A DNA stretch of 64,000 bases from Plasmopara viticola (GCA_001695595.3 MBPM02000116.1:1-64000); one strand, 5' to 3'; shown: positions 47,366-57,422, numbered from the stretch's first letter. The notes: a model not told the origin generated them from the sequence alone. Numbers and translations are program-made.

Positions 47366-47446
47366 CGACAGCTGTGAGACTTGAACTCACGCGGGTTACC
47401 CCAATAGATTTCGAGTCTATCGCCTTAACCGCTCGGCCAAGCTGTC
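47366..47446 (-). tRNA. trnS-CGA: tRNA-Ser(CGA), copy 117
   Basis: Consensus; 402 bp to next copy. Confidence 0.95.
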
Positions 47447-47767
47447 TTAGCACTGAAGACAGCACCTACATTGCATCAGCAAGTTGCTTTCAGTATGCCA
47501 TGCTACCTAACACATTTATCTCCGCTGTGTTTTCAAAGTTCACCGCTTTTCAAGTTCACATTTTAGCAGCTCAAATACGAGCGGCATCGTTCCTTAGCTT
47601 CAAAGGTCAGGCCCATACGTTTCGCTATATTCATATTCATGCGGTCGTTATGATCGCATATGCTTGACACCAAAGACGTCTGATTACGGAAAATTATCGA
47701 GGTTGGGCAATGCTTCGTAGATAAAAATATTTTCCAGCAGATGTGACTTCTTGCAGCATTCACAAAT

Positions 47768-47848
47768 CGACAGCTGTGAGACTTGAACTCACGCGGGTTA
47801 CCCCAATAGATTTCGAGTCTATCGCCTTAACCGCTCGGCCAAGCTGTC
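47768..47848 (-). tRNA. trnS-CGA: tRNA-Ser(CGA), copy 118
   Basis: Consensus; 385 bp to next copy. Confidence 0.95.
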
Positions 47849-48152
47849 TTAGCACTGAAGACAGCACCTACACTGCATCAGCAAGTTGCTTTCAGTATGC
47901 CACGCTACCTAACACATTTATCTCCGCTGTGTTGTCAAAGTTCACTTTTTAGCAGCTATAAATACGAGCGGCATCGAGCCTTAGCTTCAAAGGTCAGGCC
48001 CATACGTTTCGCTATATTCATATTCATGCGGTCGTTATGATCGAATATGCTTGACACCAAAGACGTCTGATTACGGAAAATTATCGAGGTTGGGCAATGC
48101 TTCGTAGATAAAATATTTTCCAGCAGATGTGACTTTTGCAGCATTCACAAAT

Positions 48153-48233
48153 CGACAGCTGTGAGACTTGAACTCACGCGGGTTACCCCAATAGATTTCG
48201 AGTCTATCGCCTTAACCGCTCGGCCAAGCTGTC
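48153..48233 (-). tRNA. trnS-CGA: tRNA-Ser(CGA), copy 119
   Basis: Consensus; 384 bp to next copy. Confidence 0.95.
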
Positions 48234-48536
48234 TTAGCACTGAAGACAGCACCTACATGCATCAGCAAGTTGCTTTCAGTATGCCACGCTACCTAACACA
48301 TTTATCACCGCTCTGTTTTTATAGGTTTACATTTTAGCAGCTACAAATACGAGCGGCATTTCCTTAGCTACAAAGGTCAGGCCCATACGTTTCGCTATAT
48401 TCATATTCATGCGGTCGTTATGATCGCATATGCTTGACACCAAAGACGTCTGATTACGGAAAATTATCGAGGTTGGGCAATGCTTCGTAGATAAAATAAT
48501 TTTCCAGCAGATGTGACTTTTGCAGCATTCACAAAT

Positions 48537-48617
48537 CGACAGCTGTGAGACTTGAACTCACGCGGGTTATTCCAATAGATTTCGAGTCTATCGCCTTAAC
48601 AGCTCGGCCAAGCTGTC
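48537..48617 (-). tRNA. trnS-CGA: tRNA-Ser(CGA), copy 120, D-loop G18U plus variable-arm changes
   Basis: The only subfamily-sub copy outside block B, and its leader spacer is also block B type (TGAGCAAGTTGCTTACAG). Two further changes weaken the variable arm (TATTCCA for TACCCCA on +). It looks like a unit moved from block B. 391 bp to next copy. Confidence 0.7.
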
Positions 48618-48927
48618 TTAGCACTGTAGACAGCACCTACATTGCATGAGCAAGTTGCTTACAGTATGCCATGCTACCTAACACATTTATCTCCGCTGTG
48701 TTTTCAAAGTTCAGTTTACATTTTAGCAGCTACAAATACGAGCGGCATCGTTCCTTAGCTTCAAAGGTCAGGCCCATACGTTTCGCTGTATTCATATTCA
48801 TGCGGTCGTTATGATCGCATATGCTTGACACCAAAGACGTCTGATTACGGAAAATTATCGAGGTTGGGCAATGCTTCGTAGATAAAATAATTTTCCAGCA
48901 GATGTGACTTTTGCAGCATTCACAAAT

Positions 48928-49008
48928 CGACAGCTGTGAGACTTGAACTCACGCGGGTTACCCCAATAGATTTCGAGTCTATCGCCTTAACCGCTCGGCC
49001 AAGCTGTC
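48928..49008 (-). tRNA. trnS-CGA: tRNA-Ser(CGA), copy 121
   Basis: Consensus; 384 bp to next copy. Confidence 0.95.
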
Positions 49009-49311
49009 TTAGCACTGAAGACAGCACCTACACTGCATCAGCAAGTTGCTTTCAGTATGCCACGCTACCTAACACATTTATCACCGCTCAGTTTTCAAAG
49101 TTTACATTTTAGCAGCTACAAATACGAGCGGCATTTCCTTAGCTTCAAAGGTCAGACCCATACGTTTCGCTGTATTCTATTCATGCGGTCGTTATGACCG
49201 CAAATGCTTGACACCAAAGACGTCTGATTACGGAAAATTATCGAGGTTGGGCAATGCTTCGTAGATAAAATAATTTTCCAGCAGATGTGACTGTTTGCAG
49301 CATTCACAAAT

Positions 49312-49392
49312 CGACAGCTGTGAGACTTGAACTCACGCGGGTTACCCCAATAGATTTCGAGTCTATCGCCTTAACCGCTCGGCCAAGCTGTC
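49312..49392 (-). tRNA. trnS-CGA: tRNA-Ser(CGA), copy 122
   Basis: Consensus; 403 bp to next copy. Confidence 0.95.
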
Positions 49393-49714
49393 TTAGCACT
49401 GAAGACAGCACCTACATTGCATCAGCAAGTTGCTTTCAGTATGCCATGCTACCTAACACATTTATCTCCGCTGTGTTTTCAAAGTTCACCGCTTTTCAAA
49501 GTTCACATTTTAGCAGCTCCAAATACGAGCGGCATCGTTCCTTAGCTTCAAAGGTCAGGCCCATACGTTTCGCTATATTCATATTCATGCGGTCGTTATG
49601 ATCGCATATGCTTGACACCAAAGACGTCTGATTACGGAAAATTATCGAGGTTGGGCAATGCTTCGTAGATAAAATAATTTTCCAGCAGATGTGACTTTTG
49701 CAGCATTCACAAAT

Positions 49715-49795
49715 CGACAGCTGTGAGACTTGAACTCACGCGGGTTACCCCAATAGATTTCGAGTCTATCGCCTTAACCGCTCGGCCAAGCTGTC
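49715..49795 (-). tRNA. trnS-CGA: tRNA-Ser(CGA), copy 123
   Basis: Consensus; 404 bp to next copy. Confidence 0.95.
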
Positions 49796-50118
49796 TTAGC
49801 ACTGAAGACAGCACCTACATTGCATCAGCAAGTTGCTTTCAGTATGCCATGCTACCTAACACATTTATCTCCGCTGTGTTTTCAAAGTTCACCGCTGTTT
49901 TCAAAGTTCACATTTTAGCAGCTCAAATACGAGCGGCATCGTTCCTTAGCTTCAAAGGTCAGGCCCATACGTTTCGCTATATTCATATTCATGCGGTCGT
50001 TATGATCGCATATGCTTGACACCAAAGACGTCTGATTACGGAAAATTATCGAGGTTGGGCAATGCTTCGTAGATAAAATAATTTTCCAGCAGATGTGACT
50101 TTTGCAGCATTCACAAAT

Positions 50119-50199
50119 CGACAGCTGTGAGACTTGAACTCACGCGGGTTACCCCAATAGATTTCGAGTCTATCGCCTTAACCGCTCGGCCAAGCTGTC
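50119..50199 (-). tRNA. trnS-CGA: tRNA-Ser(CGA), copy 124
   Basis: Consensus; 387 bp to next copy. Confidence 0.95.
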
Positions 50200-50505
50200 T
50201 TAGCACTGAAGACAGCACCTACACTGCATCAGCAAGTTGCTTTCAGTATGCCACGCTACCTAACACATTTATCACCGCTCTGTTTTCAAAGTTCACTTTT
50301 TAGCAGCTACAAGTACGAGCGGCATCGTTCCTTAGCTTCAAAGGTCAGGCCCATACGTTTCGCTATATTCATATTCATGCGGTCGTTATGATCGCATATG
50401 CTTGACACCAAAGACGTCTGATTACGGAAAATTATCGAGGTTGGGCAATGCTTCGTAGATAAAAATATTTTCCAGCAGATGTGACTTCTTGCAGCATTCA
50501 CAAAT

Positions 50506-50585
50506 CGACAGCTGTGAGACTTGAACTCACGCGGTTACCCCAATAGATTTCGAGTCTATCGCCTTAACCGCTCGGCCAAGCTGTC
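50506..50585 (-). tRNA. trnS-CGA: tRNA-Ser(CGA), copy 125, variable-arm deletion
   Basis: Same one-base variable-arm loss as copies 6 and 7, about 48 kb away; 385 bp to next copy. Confidence 0.85.
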
Positions 50586-50890
50586 TTAGCACTGAAGATA
50601 GCACCTACATTGCATCAGCAAGTTGCTTTCAGTATGCCATGCTACCTAACACATTTATCACCGCTCTGTTTTCAAAGTTCACTTTTTAGCAGCTACAAGT
50701 ACGAGCGGCATCGTTCCTTAGCTTCAAAGGTCAGGCCCATACGTTTCGCTATATTCATATTCATGCGGTCGTTATGATCGCATATGCTTGACACCAAAGA
50801 CGTCTGATTACGGAAAATTATCGAGGTTGGGCAATGCTTCGTAGATAAAATAATTTTCCAGCAGATGTGACTTTTGCAGCATTCACAAAT

Positions 50891-50971
50891 CGACAGCTGT
50901 GAGACTTGAACTCACGCGGGTTACCCCAATAGATTTCGAGTCTATCGCCTTAACCGCTCGGCCAAGCTGTC
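50891..50971 (-). tRNA. trnS-CGA: tRNA-Ser(CGA), copy 126
   Basis: Consensus; 385 bp to next copy. Confidence 0.95.
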
Positions 50972-51275
50972 TTAGCACTGAAGACAGCACCTACACTGCA
51001 TCAGCAAGTTGCTTTCAGTATGCCACGCTACCTAACACATTTATCACCGCTCTGTTTTCAAAGTTCACATTTTAGCAGCTACAAATACGAACGGCATTGT
51101 TCCTTAGCTTCAAAGGTCAGGCCCATACGTTTCGCTATATTCATATTCATGCGGTCGTTATGATCGCATATGCTTGACACCAAAGACGTCTGATTACGGA
51201 AAATTATCGAGGTTGGGCAATGCTTCGTAGATAAAATATTTTCCAGCAGATGTGACTTTTGCAGCATTCACAAAT

Positions 51276-51356
51276 CGACAGCTGTGAGACTTGAACTCAC
51301 GCGGGTTACCCCAATAAATTTCGAGTCTATCGCCTTAACCGCTCGGCCAAGCTGTC
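51276..51356 (-). tRNA. trnS-CGA: tRNA-Ser(CGA), copy 127, anticodon-stem wobble
   Basis: One substitution gives a G-U pair in the anticodon stem (TTTAT for TCTAT); 385 bp to next copy. Confidence 0.9.
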
Positions 51357-51660
51357 TTAGCACTGAAGACAGCACCTACACTGCATCAGCAAGTTGCTTT
51401 CAGTATGCCACGCTACCTAACACATTTATCACCGCTCTGTTTTAAAAGTTTACATTTTAGCAGCTACAAATACGAGCGGCATTTCCTTAGCTACAAAGGT
51501 CAGGCCCATACGTTTCGCTATATTCATATTCATGCGGTCGTTATGATCGCATATGCTTGACACCAAAGACGTCTGATTACGGAAAATTATCGAGGTTGGG
51601 CAATGCTTCGTAGATAAAATAATTTTCCAGCAGATGTGACTGTTTGCAGCATTCACAAAT

Positions 51661-51741
51661 CGACAGCTGTGAGACTTGAACTCACGCGGGTTACCCCAAT
51701 AGATTTCGAGTCTATCGCCTTAACCGCTCGGCCAAGCTGTC
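51661..51741 (-). tRNA. trnS-CGA: tRNA-Ser(CGA), copy 128
   Basis: Consensus; 388 bp to next copy. Confidence 0.95.
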
Positions 51742-52048
51742 TTAGCACTGAAGACAGCACCTACATTGCATCAGCAAGTTGCTTTCAGTATGCCATGCTA
51801 CCTAACACATTTATCACCGCTGTGTTTTCAAAAGTTTACATTTTAGCAGCTACAAATACGAGCGGCATCGTTCCTTAGCTTCAAAGGTCAGGCCCATACG
51901 TTTCGCTATATTCATATTCATGCGGTCGTTATGATCGCATATGCTTGACACCAAAGACGTCTGATTACGGAAAATTATCGAGGTTGGGCAATGCTTCGTA
52001 GATAAAATAATTTTCCAGCAGATGTGACTGTTTGCAGCATTCACAAAT

Positions 52049-52129
52049 CGACAGCTGTGAGACTTGAACTCACGCGGGTTACCCCAATAGATTTCGAGTC
52101 TATCGCCTTAACCGCTCGGCCAAGCTGTC
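52049..52129 (-). tRNA. trnS-CGA: tRNA-Ser(CGA), copy 129
   Basis: Consensus; 408 bp to next copy. Confidence 0.95.
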
Positions 52130-52456
52130 TTAGCACTGAAGACAGCACCTACATTGCATCAGCAAGTTGCTTTCAGTATGCCATGCTACCTAACACATTT
52201 ATCTCCGCTGTGTTTTCAAAGTTCACCGCTGGGTTTTCAAAGTTCACATTTTAGCAGCTCCAAATACGAGCGGCATCGTTCCTTAGCTTCAAAGGTCAGG
52301 CCCATACGTTTCGCTATATTCATATTCATGCGGTCGTTATGATCGCATATGCTTGACACCAAAGACGTCTGATTACGGAAAATTATCGAGGTTGGGCAAT
52401 GCTTCGTAGATAAAATAATTTTCCAGCAGATGTGACTGTTTGCAGCATTCACAAAT

Positions 52457-52537
52457 CGACAGCTGTGAGACTTGAACTCACGCGGGTTACCCCAATAGAT
52501 TTCGAGTCTATCGCCTTAACCGCTCGGCCAAGCTGTC
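52457..52537 (-). tRNA. trnS-CGA: tRNA-Ser(CGA), copy 130
   Basis: Consensus; 387 bp to next copy. Confidence 0.95.
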
Positions 52538-52843
52538 TTAGCACTGAAGACAGCACCTACACTGCATCAGCAAGTTGCTTTCAGTATGCCACGCTACCTA
52601 ACACAGTTATCACCGCTCTGCTTTCAAAACTCACTTTTTAGCAGCTACAAGTACGAGCGGCATCGTTCCTTAGCTTCAAAGGTCAGGCCCATACGTTTCG
52701 CTATATTCATATTCATGCGGTCGTTATGATCGCATATGCTTGACACCAAAGACGTCTGATTACGGAAAATTATCGAGGTTGGGCAATGCTTCGTAGATAA
52801 AATAATTTTCCAGCAGATGTGACTGTTTGCAGCATTCACAAAT

Positions 52844-52924
52844 CGACAGCTGTGAGACTTGAACTCACGCGGGTTACCCCAATAGATTTCGAGTCTATCG
52901 CCTTAACCGCTCGGCCAAGCTGTC
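52844..52924 (-). tRNA. trnS-CGA: tRNA-Ser(CGA), copy 131
   Basis: Consensus; 408 bp to next copy. Confidence 0.95.
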
Positions 52925-53251
52925 TTAGCACTGAAGATAGCACCTAGATTGCATGAGCAAGTTGCTTACAGTATGCCATGCTACCTAACACGTTTATCTC
53001 CGCTGTGTTTTCAATTTTCACCGCTGGGTTTTCAAAGTTCACATTTTAGCAGCTCCAAATTCGAGCGGCATCGTTCCTTAGCTTCAAAGGTCAGGCCCGT
53101 ACGTTTCGCTATATTCATATTCATGCGGTCGTTATGATCGCATATGCTTGACACCAAAGACGTCTGATTACGGAAAATTATCGAGGTTGGGCAATGCTTC
53201 GTAGATAAAATAATTTTCCAGCAGATGTGACTTTTTGCAGCATTCACAAAT

Positions 53252-53332
53252 CGACAGCTGTGAGACTTGAACTCACGCGGGTTACCCCAATAGATTTCGA
53301 GTCTATCGCCTTAACCGCTCGGCCAAGCTGTC
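53252..53332 (-). tRNA. trnS-CGA: tRNA-Ser(CGA), copy 132
   Basis: Consensus, the last one toward the border; 385 bp to next copy. Confidence 0.95.
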
Positions 53333-53636
53333 TTAGCACTGAAGACAGCACCTACACTGCATCAGCAAGTTGCTTTCAGTATGCCACGCTACCTAACACA
53401 TTTATCACCGCTCTGTTTTCAAAGTTTACATTTTAGCAGCTACAAATACGAGCGGCATTTCCTTAGCTACAAAGGTCAGGCCCATACGTTTCGCTATATT
53501 CATATTCATGCGGTCGTTATGATCGCATATGCTTGACACCAAAGACGTCTGATTACGGAAAATTATCGAGGTTGGGCAATGCTTCGTAGATAAAAATATT
53601 TTCTAGCAGATGTGACTTTTTGCAGCATTCATAAAT

Positions 53637-53717
53637 CGACAGCTGTGAGACTTGAACTCACGCGGGTTACCCCGATAGATTTCGAGTCTATCGCCTTAAC
53701 CGCTCGGTCAAGCTATC
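53637..53717 (-). tRNA. trnS-CGA: tRNA-Ser(CGA), copy 133, weakened D-stem
   Basis: G10 became A, breaking a D-stem pair and the A box; acceptor base 3 and base 44 are also changed. Anticodon CGA is intact. Possibly inactive. 408 bp to next copy. Confidence 0.65.
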
Positions 53718-54044
53718 TTAGCACTGAAGATAGCACCTACATTGCATCAGCAAGTTGCTTTCAGTATGCCATGCTACCTAACACGTTTATCTCCGCTGTG
53801 TTTTCAAAGTTCACCGCGGTGTTTTCAAAGTTCACATTTTAGCAGCTCCATATACGAGCAGCATCGTTCCTTGGCTTTAAAGGTCAGGCCCATACGTTTC
53901 GCTATATTCATATTCATGCGGTCGTTATGATCGCATATGCTTGACATCAAAGACGTCTGATTACGGAAAATTATCGAGGTTGGGCAATGCTTCGTAGATA
54001 AAAATATTTTCCAGCAGATGTGACTTTTTGCAGCCTTCACAAAT

Positions 54045-54125
54045 CGTCAGCTGTGGGACTTGAACTCACGCGGGTTACCCCAATAGATTTCAAGTCTATC
54101 GCCTTAACCGCTCGGCCAAGCTGTC
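54045..54125 (-). pseudogene. tRNA-Ser-like copy 134 with UGA anticodon
   Basis: The anticodon (54,090-54,092) reads UGA, still a serine anticodon (codon UCA). Acceptor pair 2 is broken (A-A) and one T-stem pair is lost, so it is probably a pseudogene rather than a working isoacceptor. 387 bp to next copy. Confidence 0.6.
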
Positions 54126-54431
54126 TTAGCACTGAAGACAGCACCTACACTGCATCAGCAAGTTGCTTTCAGTATGCCACGCTACCTAACACATTTATCA
54201 CCGCTCTGTTTTCAAAGTTTACATTTTAGCAGCTACAAATACGAGCGGCATCGTTCCTTAGCTACAAAGGTCAGGCCCATACGTTTCGCTATATTCATAT
54301 TCATGCGGTCGTTATGATCGCATATGCTTGACACCAAAGACGTCTGATTACGGAAAATTATCGAGGTTGGGCAATGCTTCGTAGATAAAAATATTTTCCA
54401 GCAGATGTGACTGTTTGCAGCATTCACAAAT

Positions 54432-54512
54432 CGACAGCTGTGAGACTTGAACTCACGCGGGTTACCCCAATAGATATCGAGTCTATCGCCTAAACCGCTC
54501 GGCCAAGCTATC
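54432..54512 (-). tRNA. trnS-CGA: tRNA-Ser(CGA), copy 135, loop changes
   Basis: Base 37 is U instead of A next to the CGA anticodon, one D-loop base is changed, and there is the U3-G70 wobble. It may be degenerate. 407 bp to the first clear relic. Confidence 0.6.
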
Positions 54513-54838
54513 TTAGCACTGAAGACAGCACCTACATTGCATCAGCAAGTTGCTTTCAGTATGCCATGCTACCTAACACATTTATCACCGCTGTGTTTTC
54601 AAAGTTCTCCGCTGGGTTTTCAAAGCTCACATTTTAGCAGCTATAAATACGAGCAGCATCGTTCTTTGGCTTCAAAGGTCAGGCCCATACGTTTCGCATA
54701 TTTATATTAATGCGGTCGTTATGATCGCATATGCTTGACACAAAAGACGTCTGATTACAGAAAATTATCGAGATTAAGCAATTCTTTGTAAATAAAAGTA
54801 ATTTCCACCTGATGTGACTTTTTGCAGCCTTCACAAAT

Positions 54839-54918
54839 CGACAGCTTTGAGACTTGAACTCACGCGGGTTTCTCCAACAGAATCGAGTCTATCGCCTTAA
54901 CCGCTCGGCCAAGCTGTC
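54839..54918 (-). pseudogene. tRNA-Ser relic 136
   Basis: Anticodon CGA remains, but one base is deleted in the anticodon arm and the variable arm and acceptor-T junction are altered, so the anticodon stem no longer pairs properly. Confidence 0.7.
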
Positions 54919-55222
54919 TAAGCACTTAGATCAGCACCTACATTTCATCAGCAAGTTGCTTACAGCATGCCACGCTACCTAACAAATTTATCACGGCTGT
55001 GTTTTCAAACTTCACTTTCTAGTAGGTCCAAATTGGAGCAGCATCGTTCCTCAGTTTCGAAGCTTCAGCAAAAACAATTTTGCTGTATTGATAGTTGTGC
55101 GGTCGTTATGGTTGCATCAGCTTGACACTAAAGTCGGTTGAGTACTGATCAATATCGAGGTGGGGCAATGCTTCGTAGATAAACATATTTCCAGCAGGTG
55201 CGACTTTTGCAGCCTTACAAAT

Positions 55223-55303
55223 TAAAAGCAGTGAGACTTGAACTTACGCGGATCACCCCAATAAATTTCGAGCTTTTCTCCTGAACCGCACGGCCAACCC
55301 GTC
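55223..55303 (-). pseudogene. tRNA-Ser relic 137
   Basis: Alignable over all 81 positions with many substitutions. The acceptor 3' strand has become TGCTTTT, the anticodon stem is largely unpaired, and the T4 terminator is reduced to three T. Confidence 0.75.
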
Positions 55304-55586
55304 TTAGCACTGTAGACACCACCTACATTGCATCAGCAACTTGCTTAGACTATGCCACATTTATCACCGCTGTGTTTTCAAACTTCAGTTTCCAGCTGCA
55401 TCAAATACGAGCAGCATCGTTCCTTATTTTCAAAGGTCAGGCTCATCCGTTTCGCTGTATTTATATTCATGCGGTCGTGATGGTCGCATCAGCTTGACAC
55501 CAAAGTCGTTTATTACTGAACAATATCGAGATTGGGCAATGCATCGAAGATAAAGATATTCTAGCAGGTGCGACTTATTTACAAAT

Positions 55587-55667
55587 TAAAAGCAGTGAGA
55601 CTTGAACTTACGCGGATCACCCCAATAAATTTCGAGCTTTTCTCCTGAACCGCACGGCCAAGCTGTC
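55587..55667 (-). pseudogene. tRNA-Ser relic 138
   Basis: Shares the private changes of relic 137 (GATCACC, CTTTTCTCCTGAACCGCACGG on +); terminator also lost. Confidence 0.75.
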
Positions 55668-55956
55668 TTAGAACTGTAGACACCACCTACATTGCATCAG
55701 CAACTTGCTTAGACTATGCCACATTTATCACCGCTGTGTTTTCAAACTTCAGTTTCCAGCTGCATCAAATACGAGCAGCATCGTTCCTTATTTTCAAAGG
55801 TCAGGCTCATCCGTTTCGCTGTATTTATATTCATGCGGTCGTGATGGTCGCATCAGCTTGACACCAAAGTCGTTTATTACTGAACAATATCGAGGTTGGG
55901 CAATGCATCGAAGATAAAGATATTCTAGCAGGTGCGACTTTTGCAGCTTTACAAAT

Positions 55957-56037
55957 TAAAAGCAGTGAGACTTGAACTTACGCGGATCACCCCAATAAAT
56001 TTCGAACTTTTCTCCTGAACCGCACGGCCAAGCTGTC
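55957..56037 (-). pseudogene. tRNA-Ser relic 139
   Basis: Third member of the relic triplet with one further change beside the anticodon; terminator lost. Confidence 0.75.
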
Positions 56038-56325
56038 TTAGCACTGTAGACACCACCTACATTGCATCAGCAACTTGCTTACACTATGCCACATTTATCA
56101 CCGCTGTGTTTCAAACTTCACTTTCCAGCTGCATCAAATACGAGCAGCATCGTTCCTTATTTTCAAAGGTCAGGCCCATCCGTTTCGCTGTATTTATATT
56201 CGTGCGGTCGTGATGGTCGCATCAGCTTGACACCAAAGTCGTTTATTACTGAACAATATCGAGGTTGGGCAATGCATCGAAGATAAAAATATTCCAGCAG
56301 GTGCGACTTTTGCAGCCTTACAAAC

Positions 56326-56406
56326 TCAAAGCTGTGAGTCATAAATTCACGCGAATCACCCCAATAGATTTCGAGTCTACCGCCTTAACCGCTCGGCCAA
56401 GCTGTC
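56326..56406 (-). pseudogene. tRNA-Ser relic 140
   Basis: The anticodon arm, D-arm and A box still match the consensus, but the T-loop (and with it the B box) and the acceptor 3' strand are mutated. Confidence 0.7.
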
Positions 56407-56724
56407 TTAGCACTGAAGACACCACCCACATTGCGTCAGCAAGTTGCTTACAGTATGCCACGCTACCTAACACATTTATCACCGCTGTGTTTTCAAAGCC
56501 CACCGCTGTGTTTTCAATGTTCACTTTCTAGCAGCTCCAAATACGAGCAGCATCGTTCCTTCGGCTTCAAAGGTCAGGCCCATCCGTTTCGCTGTGTTTA
56601 TATTCATGCGGTCGTGGTGGTCGCATCAGCTTGACACCAAAGTCGTTTGATTACTGGAGGTTGTGCAATCCTTCGAAGGTAAAAAATTCTCTAGCAGGTG
56701 CGACTTTTTGCAGCCTTTACGAAA

Positions 56725-56805
56725 CGACAGCTGTGAGACTTGAACTCACGCGGGTTGCCCCAATTGATTTTGGGTCTATCGCCTGAACCGCTCGGCCAAT
56801 CTGTC
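56725..56805 (-). pseudogene. tRNA-Ser relic 141, anticodon CAA
   Basis: The anticodon triplet (56,770-56,772) now reads CAA, formally leucine, but U33 is lost and the anticodon stem is broken. The T-arm and most of the acceptor are intact. Confidence 0.7.
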
Positions 56806-57003
56806 TTAGCACTGAAGATAGTACCTACATTGCGTCAGCAAGTTGTTTACAGTATACCCATACGCTTTGCTGTATACGTATTTGTGCGATCGTTTTGGTC
56901 GCATCAGATGGACACTAAAATCGTTTTATGCCGAGGGGTGTCAATGCTTCGTAGATAAAAAAATATCAATCAGCAGGTGCGATATTTTGCAGCCTCCACA
57001 CAT

Positions 57004-57085
57004 CGACAGCTGTGAAACCTTAACTCACATAGGTTACCCCAATAGATATCAATTTTATCGCCTTTACAGTCATTGTCGACAGCTT
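57004..57085 (-). pseudogene. tRNA-Ser relic 142 (last recognisable copy)
   Basis: The acceptor 3' strand and parts of the T- and variable arms are visible; the anticodon and D-arms are degraded. The left-hand end is approximate. Confidence 0.55.
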
Positions 57086-57422
57086 GTGTTTTTTCTGTTT
57101 AAATCTTTCGAAGCTTGACTATTTAATGCTGGCCAATAATTCTCGTGGTTTTTGGCAAAATGTGCAATCTTCGAATGCACAGCTGGTTCGATGGATTCAA
57201 AATTTTCACAATTATGATTTCAGGTGCATCACAAATCTAATACCCAGATATGCCACGGTAATGGTTCTTTTTCGTCGGGGCAATTTGATAATACAGTTCT
57301 ATGTATGCACGACCTATAAGTTTGTTTGTTAAATAAATTATCCTGTAGTTTACCTCACTATACAAACCGGTACAAATATCGATAGGATGCTACAGTTTGT
57401 TGTAATTTTTTAATTTGCTGCA
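57086..57422. other. Unique sequence between array and NPRL2-like gene
   Basis: AT-rich, with no repeat unit, recognisable gene or RNA. The last part is presumably the promoter and 5' UTR of the gene starting at 57,423. An 82-codon open frame here has no recognisable motif and I treat it as chance. Confidence 0.5.
57366..57371. promoter_or_regulatory. ACCGGT palindrome upstream of NPRL2-like gene
   Basis: AACCGGTA, a 7/8 match to the TACCGGTA palindrome found upstream of two other genes here, ends 51 bp before the ATG. Role inferred from position only. Confidence 0.4.

Larger units (their letters stand above)
36234..54512 (-). repeat. Array block C: mixed 1x/2x units
   Basis: Return to units of about 385 and 405 bp with the block A type of spacer. 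It includes two rearranged units (tRNA starts 38,509 and 40,600) and a cluster of units at 49.3-54.4 kb with a GACTGTTTGCAG trailer variant that is otherwise seen at about 16.8 and 45.0 kb. Confidence 0.85.
1..57085 (-). repeat. Giant tandem array of tRNA-Ser(CGA) units
   Basis: Head-to-tail repeat, all units in the same orientation, each with one tRNA-Ser gene read leftwards. Reading the minus strand, a unit runs: spacer with a 21-bp minisatellite, conserved spacer tail, leader hairpin, 81-nt tRNA, a trailer of about 41 nt, a T4/T5 run, then a conserved stretch holding a hairpin. There are 135 recognisable genes and 7 decayed ones. Start-to-start distances cluster at 382-388, 399-410 and 419-429 bp, with a few rearranged units (485, 519, 501 bp). 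The array is cut by the left window edge, so the true copy number is higher. Other eukaryotes have tandem tRNA arrays (Entamoeba tRNA arrays, the Arabidopsis Ser-Tyr-Tyr cluster, Xenopus tDNA), but a single-isoacceptor array of this size is unusual to my knowledge. Assembly of such an array needs long-read support. Confidence 0.95.
54513..57085 (-). repeat. Decaying right border of the tRNA array
   Basis: Seven units still align over most of their length but diverge increasingly from the consensus in both spacer and tRNA. Spacing falls to 364-370 bp and the last interval is 279 bp. Three successive units (tRNA relics at 55,223, 55,587 and 55,957) share private differences, showing a small local re-amplification. 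After about 57,085 no unit sequence is recognisable. Confidence 0.85.

Noticed and set aside
210..54427. Many repeated 60-119-codon ORFs inside the array on both strands
   Set aside because: They recur only because the unit recurs, run antisense through the tRNA on + or through the spacer on -, start at different points, and are broken by 21-bp copy changes and single-base indels without compensation.
1..57085. CRISPR-like array
   Set aside because: Units are about 400 bp with conserved, not unique, intervals, and each contains a full tRNA; no cas genes.
1..57085. 5S rRNA or spliceosomal snRNA in the unit
   Set aside because: I compared the conserved spacer by eye with remembered 5S, U1, U2, U4, U5 and U6 core motifs and found none.
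1..57085. tRNA-derived SINE family
   Set aside because: Copies are strictly tandem in one orientation, with no A-rich tail and no target-site duplications.
1..57085. Centromeric satellite
   Set aside because: Nothing in the sequence itself distinguishes a centromere; it cannot be supported without CENP-A data.
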